From Mycobacterium sp. (lineage in GTDB: Bacteria; Actinomycetota; Actinomycetes; Mycobacteriales; Mycobacteriaceae): DNA of 64,000 nt. Below, piece by piece: positions 34,287 to 41,132 of this stretch. A program made the translations under genes and the position numbers. The first letter of the stretch is position 1. Each line of letters starts with the position of its first letter. The stretch spans positions 1 to 64,000 of the forward strand of contig JAGQTV010000021.1 of the NCBI GenBank assembly GCA_020438845.1, written 5' to 3'. The notes beneath the pieces were generated by a model. That model was given only the letters and a program-made list of their open reading frames with translations, had not been told where the DNA came from and searched no databases.

Positions 34287-36169
34287 GATTCAGCTCCCCA
34301 GCTGGCCCGCAAGATCGGGCGCACCGCTTCGAGGACATCCGGGTCTTCAATGGTCGATGGCACTGGCTCGTCTCGGCCGTCGGCGATCCCGCGCATTGCC
34401 TTGCGGAGGATCTTGCCCGACCGGGTTTTGGGCAGGCCGCCCACGACCGAGACGGTGTTGAAACAGGCGACCGCACCGATCGAGTGACGCACCGCGGTAA
34501 CGAGCTCCTCGGTCAGACCCTCCGCAGATGCACCCGCTTTGAGCACGACGAGGCCCCGCGGCACCTGACCCTTGATCTGGTCGGCGACCCCGATCACCGC
34601 GCATTCGGCCACCGCCGGGTGGGCGGCTATCACAGCCTCGATGGCGCCTGTCGACAACCGGTGTCCCGCAACGTTGATCACATCGTCGATGCGGCCCATG
34701 ACGAAGAGGTAGCCGTCGTCGTCGAGATAACCGCCATCCCCGGTCAGGTAGTAACCGGGGTGCTCGCACAGATACGACGCCTCGAATCGGGCGTCGTCTG
34801 CCCATAGTGTGGGTAGGGTTCCCGGCGGTAGCGGCAGGCGGATGCAGATCGCGCCTTCTTCGCCTGGGGCGCAGCCCGAACCGTCAGGATGCAGAATCTG
34901 GACGTCATAGCCGGGCATCGGCACGGTGGGCGAGCCAGGTTTCAACGGAAGTTGTTCCACTCCAACCGGATTGGCGGCGATTGCCCAACCGGTCTCAGTC
35001 TGCCACCAGTGGTCGATCACTGGGATCCCCAGTTTTTTGGCCGCCCAGGAATAGGTGTCCGGGTCGAGGCGCTCGCCGGCCTGGAACAGATAGCGCAGAC
35101 TGGAGACGTCATAGCGGTCGAGGTGCGAGGCCTCGGGATCTTCCTTGCGGATTGCCCGCAGTGCGGTGGGCGCTGAGAACAGTACTTTCACGCCGTATTC
35201 GGACACCACCCGCCAGAACGCGCCAGGGTCCGGTGTTCCGATCGGTTTGCCCTCGTAGAGAACGGTTGTCGCGCCGGCCAGCAGCGGCCCATAGACGATG
35301 TAGGAGTGGCCCACGACCCAGCCGACATCAGACGCGGCCCAGAACACCTCGCCGGGGCCGACGTCGTAGATGTTGCGCATACTCCACGTCAATGCCACTG
35401 CGTGACCGCCGTTGTCGCGGACGATGCCTTTCGGCTTGCCGGTTGTGCCCGAGGTGTAGAGCACGTAGAGCGGGTCGGTCGCGCGCACCGGTACCGGGCC
35501 GACCGGTCGTGCGTCTGCCATCAGGTCAGCCCAGTCGTGGTCGCGGCCGGGGACCAACTCGCAGCGGTGCCGGTCACGCTGCACGATGACGCACGCACTG
35601 GGCTGATGCGAAGAGCGTTGCAGTGCATGGTCGAGCATCGGCTTGTACTCGACCACCCGGCTCGGCTCGATGCCGCAGGAGGCGGAAACGATCACGGTCG
35701 GCGCGGCGTCGTCGATTCGGGCGGCCAGTTCGTGGCTGGCGAACCCGCCGAACACCACCGAGTGGACCGCGCCGAGGCGCGCGCAGGCCAGCATCGCGAT
35801 GACCGCCTCGGGGATCATCGGCAGGTAGAGCACCACCCGGTCGCCCTTGCCAACTCCGAGATCGCGGAGGACACCGGCGAAACATGCTGTCTGGTCGAGC
35901 AATTCGCGGTAGGTGTAGGTGCGTTGGGAATTGGTGACCGGGGAGTCGTAGATCAGGGCCAGTTGGTCGCCGCGAACGGCGATATGTCTGTCCAGCGCAT
36001 TGGCGCAGGTGTTCAGTTCAGCGTCTGGGAACCAGCGGTAGAACGGGGAGTTGTCGTCATCGAGGATGCGCTCGGGTTCCGATTCCCACGTGACGGCCTG
36101 TGCCGCTTCGGCCCAGAACGCGGCCGGATCCGCCAGGCTGGCTTGGAATAGCTTGCGGTAGGGGATCAT
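34283..36169 (-). CDS. prpE: Propionate/acetate-CoA ligase (PrpE-type)
   Basis: 628 residues, ATG preceded by GGAGG at good spacing. N-terminal acetyl-CoA-synthetase domain (SPFYRWFPDAELNTCANALDRH), P-loop YTSGTTGKPKGIVRD, DHWWQTETGWAI, YLTGDGGYLDDDGYL, GRIDDVINVAGHRLSTG and acylated Lys in KTRSGKILRKAMRG. The combination of VFGGFASHELAARIDDA and IVRDNGGHAVALTWSM is typical of PrpE. It activates propionate, a product of odd-chain and sterol breakdown, or acetate. DUF2252 overlaps its 3' end. Confidence 0.9.
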   Translation of the reverse strand: MIPYRKLFQASLADPAAFWAEAAQAVTWESEPERILDDDNSPFYRWFPDAELNTCANALDRHIAVRGDQLALIYDSPVTNSQRTYTYRELLDQTACFAGVLRDLGVGKGDRVVLYLPMIPEAVIAMLACARLGAVHSVVFGGFASHELAARIDDAAPTVIVSASCGIEPSRVVEYKPMLDHALQRSSHQPSACVIVQRDRHRCELVPGRDHDWADLMADARPVGPVPVRATDPLYVLYTSGTTGKPKGIVRDNGGHAVALTWSMRNIYDVGPGEVFWAASDVGWVVGHSYIVYGPLLAGATTVLYEGKPIGTPDPGAFWRVVSEYGVKVLFSAPTALRAIRKEDPEASHLDRYDVSSLRYLFQAGERLDPDTYSWAAKKLGIPVIDHWWQTETGWAIAANPVGVEQLPLKPGSPTVPMPGYDVQILHPDGSGCAPGEEGAICIRLPLPPGTLPTLWADDARFEASYLCEHPGYYLTGDGGYLDDDGYLFVMGRIDDVINVAGHRLSTGAIEAVIAAHPAVAECAVIGVADQIKGQVPRGLVVLKAGASAEGLTEELVTAVRHSIGAVACFNTVSVVGGLPKTRSGKILRKAMRGIADGRDEPVPSTIEDPDVLEAVRPILRASWGAES

Positions 36170-36215
36170 CGGAAGCCTCCAGTCGCGGCAACGTTAACGC
36201 ACAGGTGGGTTGCGC

Positions 36216-36221
36216 TATCTT
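36216..36221 (+). promoter_or_regulatory. Candidate -10 element of a near-leaderless promoter
   Basis: TATCTT (TAnnnT type) ends 10 nt before ATG 36232, and no Shine-Dalgarno sequence lies between them. Transcription would start within a few bases of the ATG. Inference from spacing only. Confidence 0.4.
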
Positions 36222-36231
36222 TACCCATTAG

Positions 36232-37383
36232 ATGTCAGACGACGATCCAATGACTCGCGAGTGCCCGGCCTGCCATGAGATGGCGTCGTCGGGTCGGTTT
36301 TGCGGACATTGCGGAGCCGACCTGGACGCCTCACCCGGCACGTGGCGGTCCCGCCTTCGACTCCGGGTATTCGCCGCCGTCCCGCAGGAGAGAACCTCCT
36401 GGCCGTTGATCACCACGACTCTGTTTCCGCGGCTGGGTGAATCGCTGCGGCTACCGTTCCGGCACGCGGTGTTTCTGATGTTGGCGATGCTGGCGTTGTT
36501 TTCGGCGCTGAAGCTTCTTTCCCCCGTGGTCATCGTCACCTCGGTCGGTATGTCCTTGCTGTTCTTGGTCTATCTGTGGCGATCGGGTGCGCGGAAGTAC
36601 ATATCCGGATGGGTACTGACGCTGTCGGCCGGAATCGGCATCGGAATCGGGGTGGCCTGGTGGTACTGGAGCAGCGACTCGATAGCCCGGGAGTACGGCG
36701 TACCCCTGGCTGTCAGCACTCAACTGGCCTACTCGCTGCGTATCGGCTGGTTTCTCTTGGTTGTCGAAGCTGCGCTCATCGCCGTGCCTGCCCTGGTGCT
36801 GTGGCTGTGTCGGGTTCGGGTACGCGAAAGCCTTGACGGTTTCGTCATCGGCGCCCTCGGCGCGCTGCTGTTCTCCGCCACCGGGAACATCACCTGGTTC
36901 GCTCCGCAATTGTTCGCGGGTCTCGCGGACAACTATCGACCCTGGCGAATGTTCGAAGAGGCCTACCTCTACGGCTTCATCGATCCGCTCACCGCCGCCG
37001 CCGGCGGTGGAATGGTTGGGCTGGTTCTGTGGTTCCGTCCGCGCTCCGGCTTGGGTAGTGATGCGCGTCAGTGTCGGTTGCTTTTGGCGGTTCTCGCTTT
37101 GGTCGGCGTCGCCATGTATGTGGGAGTGTATCTGGTCGATGAAGCCGAGACGCCGCGCGAACTGGAGATCGTGATCACCTCAGTGCTCACGGGCATCTCC
37201 CTGATAGCAGTGCGGTACGCCACTCAGGTGGCTCTGATGTACGAGGAACCGGACCCGAAGGGCGACCAAACGATGCTGTGCGGAAATTGCGGGCAGGCAA
37301 CACCGGACACCCCGTTTTGTCCGGACTGTGGCATAGCGAGACGGGCATTACCGCTACAGTTGCGCCGGGTACCCGCCGCATGA
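36232..37383 (+). CDS. Polytopic membrane protein with N- and C-terminal zinc ribbons (PrsW-like layout)
   Basis: 383 residues. The N-terminus carries CPACH...CGHCG and the C-terminus CGNCG...CPDCG, two four-Cys zinc ribbons. Between them are about eight TM helices. An E-E motif region (WRMFEEAYLYGFIDPLTAAAGG) with following HG-less helices gives a distant resemblance to PrsW-type intramembrane proteases, but I cannot confirm the catalytic His set. Its stop codon overlaps the ATG of the sedolisin gene. Function unknown; the operon suggests a role in handling or sensing a secreted protease. Confidence 0.78.
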   Translation: MSDDDPMTRECPACHEMASSGRFCGHCGADLDASPGTWRSRLRLRVFAAVPQERTSWPLITTTLFPRLGESLRLPFRHAVFLMLAMLALFSALKLLSPVVIVTSVGMSLLFLVYLWRSGARKYISGWVLTLSAGIGIGIGVAWWYWSSDSIAREYGVPLAVSTQLAYSLRIGWFLLVVEAALIAVPALVLWLCRVRVRESLDGFVIGALGALLFSATGNITWFAPQLFAGLADNYRPWRMFEEAYLYGFIDPLTAAAGGGMVGLVLWFRPRSGLGSDARQCRLLLAVLALVGVAMYVGVYLVDEAETPRELEIVITSVLTGISLIAVRYATQVALMYEEPDPKGDQTMLCGNCGQATPDTPFCPDCGIARRALPLQLRRVPAA

Positions 37384-38972
37384 CCAAGAAGCGCTGGTGT
37401 GCCGCGTTGGCTGCTGTGGTAGTGGTGTTGTTTGTCGCCGACCGGCCGGTGGCGTTGTCCCGGCCCTCGGACATCACCGGTCCATTCTCCCGATTGCTCT
37501 CCGCAGCAACCGATCTCGGTCCAGCCCGCAGTGCGAAGGTGCAACTCACCGCAGAACTTCGGGAGGGATCCTCCCCAGTCCGGCTTGATGAGTGGGCGCA
37601 ATCCCGTGGGCTCTCCGTGCGGTGGCGTGAGGGCGACGGATGGGCAGTTATCGAGGGTCCGCCGGCCTCGGTGGCCCGGGCATTTGACCTCAGTGTGCAC
37701 GATTACCGGACCCGCAGCGGTCCACAGCCCGGCCGCGTCTTCTATGCCTCGCCGCAGCAGCCCCGAATCCCGGCCGCTGCCCGTTCCGAGGTTTCCGGAC
37801 TCGGTCGGGTCCTGGGTTACCTGCCCTATCGCGAGGCCCGGCCACCGATGATTCCGCGCGATGTTCCCGACGGCGGGCTGCTGCCGAAACAACTGCTAAG
37901 GGCCTACAACGCCACCCCGCTGGCCGAAGCCGGATATACCGGCAAAGGAATGACCGTCGTTGTTTTCGCCTTCGACGGGTTCGACCAATCCGATATGGAC
38001 AGCTTTTCCGAGTTGTTCGAGGTACCGCCCTTCACCCCGGAGGTGGTGGGCGGCATGCCGGAACACCGCAACGGCGAGGCAACCATGGACCTCCAGGTGA
38101 TCCACGCCGTCGCACCGGACGCCAAACTGGTTCTCGTCAATGCCCGCCCCAGCGTCGAGGGCGACGGCGGTTTCGAGAAGATGGGCCGGCTTCTCGAGTC
38201 GGTGGACCGCGATTTTCCCGGCGCCATCTGGAGTTTCTCGATCGGTTGGGGCTGCGACCGATTGTTCACTGCCGCCGACCTGGTTCCGGTCCGCACTGCG
38301 CTGGCGGCTGCGCTGGAACGGGGCACCACGGCGTTCGACGCCACCGGTGATCTCGCCGGACTGGAGTGCAAAGGCGGACACGACTGGGCAGACAGGCCGA
38401 GCCCTGACGACGTTGGTGTGGACGCGGTGGCGTCTATGCCGGAGATGACGGCCGTCGGCGGCACACGTTTGTCGACTACCTCCGACGGCGACTGGCTGGA
38501 TGAGCAGTCCTGGTACGACGTCCCCCTCACCCAGGGAACCGCCGGTGGTGCATCGCGCCTGTACCCCCGCCCGCCGTGGCAGACGGTCGACCCGGGTGCC
38601 GGTCCTGAGGGCAGTCGGCTGATCCCTGACGTCTCCGCTGTCGGTGACCCGTTCACCGGGGTGAAGATCGTCTTCAAGCAACAGGTCCTGGTCGGTGGCG
38701 GTACCTCTCAGTCGGCCCCCATCTGGGCTGGCATGTCTGCCCTCATCAATGAGAAGTTCGCCGACATCGGTGCTGCACCATTAGGTGAACTCAATCCCGA
38801 TCTCTACCGGGTTGCCGGTAGAACGGCGGTCCAGAGCTTTCGTGATGTTCGAGTCGGCGGCAACGCAGTGGCCCCCGGTGGCCGTGCCGGTTACGACATG
38901 GTCACCGGTCTGGGCACGCCCAACATCGACAACCTGGTGAAAGACATCCTGCTCGTGCGATCGGCGCGCTGA
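37380..38972 (+). CDS. Secreted S53 (sedolisin/kumamolisin) serine-carboxyl peptidase
   Basis: 530 residues from ATG 37380 (ATGA overlap). A signal or anchor helix (WCAALAAVVVVLFVA) precedes a short pro-kumamolisin domain (about 40-150). The catalytic domain shows the Glu-x3-Asp pair in GEATMDLQVIHA, oxyanion Asp in DATGDLAG, and nucleophile Ser in GGGTSQSAPIWAG. The calcium site at the end (FRDVRVGG, GYDMVTGLGTPN) is present. All key residues are intact, so an acid-active endopeptidase outside the membrane is predicted. The prodomain is shorter than in typical kumamolisins. Confidence 0.92.
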   Translation: MTKKRWCAALAAVVVVLFVADRPVALSRPSDITGPFSRLLSAATDLGPARSAKVQLTAELREGSSPVRLDEWAQSRGLSVRWREGDGWAVIEGPPASVARAFDLSVHDYRTRSGPQPGRVFYASPQQPRIPAAARSEVSGLGRVLGYLPYREARPPMIPRDVPDGGLLPKQLLRAYNATPLAEAGYTGKGMTVVVFAFDGFDQSDMDSFSELFEVPPFTPEVVGGMPEHRNGEATMDLQVIHAVAPDAKLVLVNARPSVEGDGGFEKMGRLLESVDRDFPGAIWSFSIGWGCDRLFTAADLVPVRTALAAALERGTTAFDATGDLAGLECKGGHDWADRPSPDDVGVDAVASMPEMTAVGGTRLSTTSDGDWLDEQSWYDVPLTQGTAGGASRLYPRPPWQTVDPGAGPEGSRLIPDVSAVGDPFTGVKIVFKQQVLVGGGTSQSAPIWAGMSALINEKFADIGAAPLGELNPDLYRVAGRTAVQSFRDVRVGGNAVAPGGRAGYDMVTGLGTPNIDNLVKDILLVRSAR

Positions 38973-39661
38973 TGCAGGCGGTCACAAACTTCGCTCGCCG
39001 CCTGCGCCCAACCGGTGGTCCGGTGTACTACATCACGTTGGGTTTGTGGGTCGTCGGGTTGGTGGTAGCCATGATGTTGCTGACCTTCGTCGATACCCGT
39101 GTGGTCCAGTTGCCGCTCTACGCTTGTCCGCCAGACTGCGGCAGCCCGCCGACCGCCCTGCCGGTGGCGACCCTCCCCAGGTACGAGGCGATGAACGGCG
39201 CATTCTCGGTTGCCTATCCCGCACCCGGGGCCGCGTATTCGGTGACCAAAGACGACAACGGAGTAACAGCGGAACTGATCGTCGGGGACGGTGGGACGCT
39301 ACGGCTCTTCGGTACGCCCGCTGCGGGGCGAGACGCCCGCCAGGTGGTCGACGAACTCATCGCGGAGACTTTTCCCGATGCGGTCATCGACTATGAGTTA
39401 CCCAACGCCACAGTGGGTTACCAACCCGGTTACGGCGTGGTCGGCGACTTCCAGGCAGAAAAGCGAGCTGATCCGGTGCGGTTCATCGTCATCGCGGCGG
39501 TGAAGAACGACCTCGCTCTGGTAGCCGCCGCTAGCGGGCCTTACATGGAGTTCGGCCCGGGCGTCGGGCCCGGGGCGCCGTCGGCGGCCAACCTGCAACT
39601 CGCTCAGGACATGGGCAAATATGTGGACAGTTTCAGCTGGCGCGGTGACCCTCTGCGCTGA
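38972..39661 (+). CDS. Membrane-anchored extracytoplasmic protein, third gene of the sedolisin cassette
   Basis: 229 residues; ATG shares one base with the sedolisin stop (TGATG). One TM helix (YYITLGLWVVGLVVAMMLLTF) at about 20-40 is followed by a C-x3-C pair (YACPPDCG) and a globular domain of about 170 residues (FSVAYPAPGAAYSVTKDDNG, FRLFG-like LRLFGTPAAGRDARQVVDEL). The domain recalls LpqN/PsbP-like folds but I do not recognise a family. Tight coupling to the protease suggests an inhibitor, chaperone or substrate-binding partner. Confidence 0.75.
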   Translation: MQAVTNFARRLRPTGGPVYYITLGLWVVGLVVAMMLLTFVDTRVVQLPLYACPPDCGSPPTALPVATLPRYEAMNGAFSVAYPAPGAAYSVTKDDNGVTAELIVGDGGTLRLFGTPAAGRDARQVVDELIAETFPDAVIDYELPNATVGYQPGYGVVGDFQAEKRADPVRFIVIAAVKNDLALVAAASGPYMEFGPGVGPGAPSAANLQLAQDMGKYVDSFSWRGDPLR

Positions 39662-39669
39662 GCCGACCG

Positions 39670-40542
39670 TTATCCGTTCACTGTGGCGATGACGTTCTCG
39701 GCGAACATGTCCAGGTTGCGGATCTTGGTGTCGAGGGGCTCGGGATCGGGACCGGTGATGTACGGGAGCCGGAAGCCGACGATGACGTCGGTGACTCCTT
39801 TGTCCTCCAGCCGTTTGATGCCGTCCGGGGTGTAGGCGTCCAGCGAGATGACGTGGATCTGGAAGTCCTTGTCGGCTGTGCCTTCTTCTTGCCGGTAGCG
39901 GGCAAGCTTTGCCAGGAGCTCATCGAGGTCTTCGGTTCCGCCGCCATGCATCCAGCCGTCGTTGCGGGCCGCCCGGCGCAGTGCGGCGTCCGCGTGCCCG
40001 CCGATCAGAATCGGAATCGGCTCGCTGGGTGCCGGCGTCATCTTCATCTTGGGGATGTCGTAGAACTCGCCGTGGAACTCGAAGTAATCCCCGGAAGTCA
40101 GGCCGCGGATGATGTCGATGCACTCGTCCATGCGTTTGCCCCGCCGGGCGAAAGGAACTCCCATCATCTGGTAGTCCTCCGGCCACGGGCTGGTGCCGAC
40201 ACCGAGGCCGACCCGGTTGCCGATCAGTGCTGCCAGTGATCCGGCCTGCTTGGCCACCAGAGCGGGTGGGCGGATCGGCAGCTTCAACACGAAGAAGTTG
40301 AAGTGCAGCGTCGTGGTCACCGCGCCCAGTGCCGCAGTCAGCACGAAGGTTTCGATGAATGCCTTGCCATCCAGGAATTCGCGGTTGCCATCCGGGGTGT
40401 AGGGGTATTTCGAGTCCGACTCGAACGGGTAGGCAATGCTGTCCGGGATCGTCATCGCGTGGTAGCCGGCCGCCTCGGCGGCTTTCGCCAGCGGAATGTA
40501 GTAGCTGGGGTCGGTCATGGCTTCGGCGTAGGTGAATCGCAC
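39670..40542 (-). CDS. LLM-class (F420-dependent) oxidoreductase, Rv0940c homologue
   Basis: 290 residues from GTG 40542. Luciferase-like TIM-barrel segments: LAKAAEAAGYHAMTIPDSI, LVAKQAGSLAALIGNRVGLG, GVGTSPWPEDYQMMGVPF, FHGEFYDIPKMKMTPAP, IPILIGGHADAALRRAAR. The sequence follows Rv0940c closely as I recall it. These enzymes use F420H2 or FMN; the substrate is unknown. A perfect KstR-type palindrome lies 12 nt upstream. The DUF2231 gene ends just before that site on the same strand. Confidence 0.9.
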   Translation of the reverse strand: MRFTYAEAMTDPSYYIPLAKAAEAAGYHAMTIPDSIAYPFESDSKYPYTPDGNREFLDGKAFIETFVLTAALGAVTTTLHFNFFVLKLPIRPPALVAKQAGSLAALIGNRVGLGVGTSPWPEDYQMMGVPFARRGKRMDECIDIIRGLTSGDYFEFHGEFYDIPKMKMTPAPSEPIPILIGGHADAALRRAARNDGWMHGGGTEDLDELLAKLARYRQEEGTADKDFQIHVISLDAYTPDGIKRLEDKGVTDVIVGFRLPYITGPDPEPLDTKIRNLDMFAENVIATVNG

Positions 40543-40553
40543 GAGACCGATGT

Positions 40554-40567
40554 TAGAACGTGTTCTA
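40554..40567. promoter_or_regulatory. KstR-like operator upstream of the LLM oxidoreductase
   Basis: TAGAACGTGTTCTA has perfect 6-bp arms (TAGAAC/GTTCTA) around a 2-nt centre and fits TnnAACnnGTTnnA. It sits 12-25 nt upstream of the GTG at 40542. KstR is the TetR-family repressor of sterol catabolism; binding here is inferred. Confidence 0.7.
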
Positions 40568-40568
40568 G

Positions 40569-41066
40569 CTACTTGTCCTCGTCAGGGGCTGCCTGAACGC
40601 CGGAGGTCTCCAGCGCGTCATGCCACGCCGCCGTCGCACCGGAGTCTCCGATCCGCACCACCTGGACCGTCGTGGCCACACCGGCTAGCACGATGAAGGC
40701 GGCGATAGCGGCGGACAACCCGGTGGACAGCGGCTTCGCCCGGTTCGCCCGCACGTGCACCACCACTAGCAGGATTGCTGCGATCAGCAACGCCAATGCG
40801 AAATAGAGCATCGAGTCGCCCAGGTCAGCGTGCTTCTCCACCAACTCCGATTTCTCGATGTGGTGTTCCAGCCATTCGCCGGACTCGGTGGCCAGCGGGG
40901 TCACCGCCGCGGTGAACGCCGCCAACGCGAGCACCAGCCACACCAACCGCTGCCGGGCGGCAGGCCAGAGAGCGCACAGGATCGCCAGCGCCGCGGTGAG
41001 CGGGGCAAGGACCACGATGAAGTGCACCAGCAGCGGATGGATGGGCAGCCCGTTGAAGGTCGACAT
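40569..41066 (-). CDS. DUF2231 family membrane protein
   Basis: 165 residues, ATG start. Four TM helices (LLVHFIVVLAPLTAALAILCAL, LVWLVLALAAFTAAVTPLA, YFALALLIAAILLVVVHV, GLSAAIAAFIVLAGVATTV). The family motif GLPIHPLLVHF with conserved His opens the first helix, and EWLEHHIEKSELVEKHADLGD carries more His residues in the loop. DUF2231 proteins often accompany redox or metal-related membrane systems; here the gene is divergent from the P1B-5 ATPase. Confidence 0.88.
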   Translation of the reverse strand: MSTFNGLPIHPLLVHFIVVLAPLTAALAILCALWPAARQRLVWLVLALAAFTAAVTPLATESGEWLEHHIEKSELVEKHADLGDSMLYFALALLIAAILLVVVHVRANRAKPLSTGLSAAIAAFIVLAGVATTVQVVRIGDSGATAAWHDALETSGVQAAPDEDK

Positions 41067-41132
41067 GCGGCGAATACTAGTCCGCGAGTTTTAGTGACCG
41101 CGCCTTCGGCGCTGTACTGCCAGACTGGGGAC

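Noticed and set aside
41067..41132. Cobalamin riboswitch ahead of the cobF operon
   Set aside because: The gap is only 66 bp and no B12-box-like conserved segment is visible.
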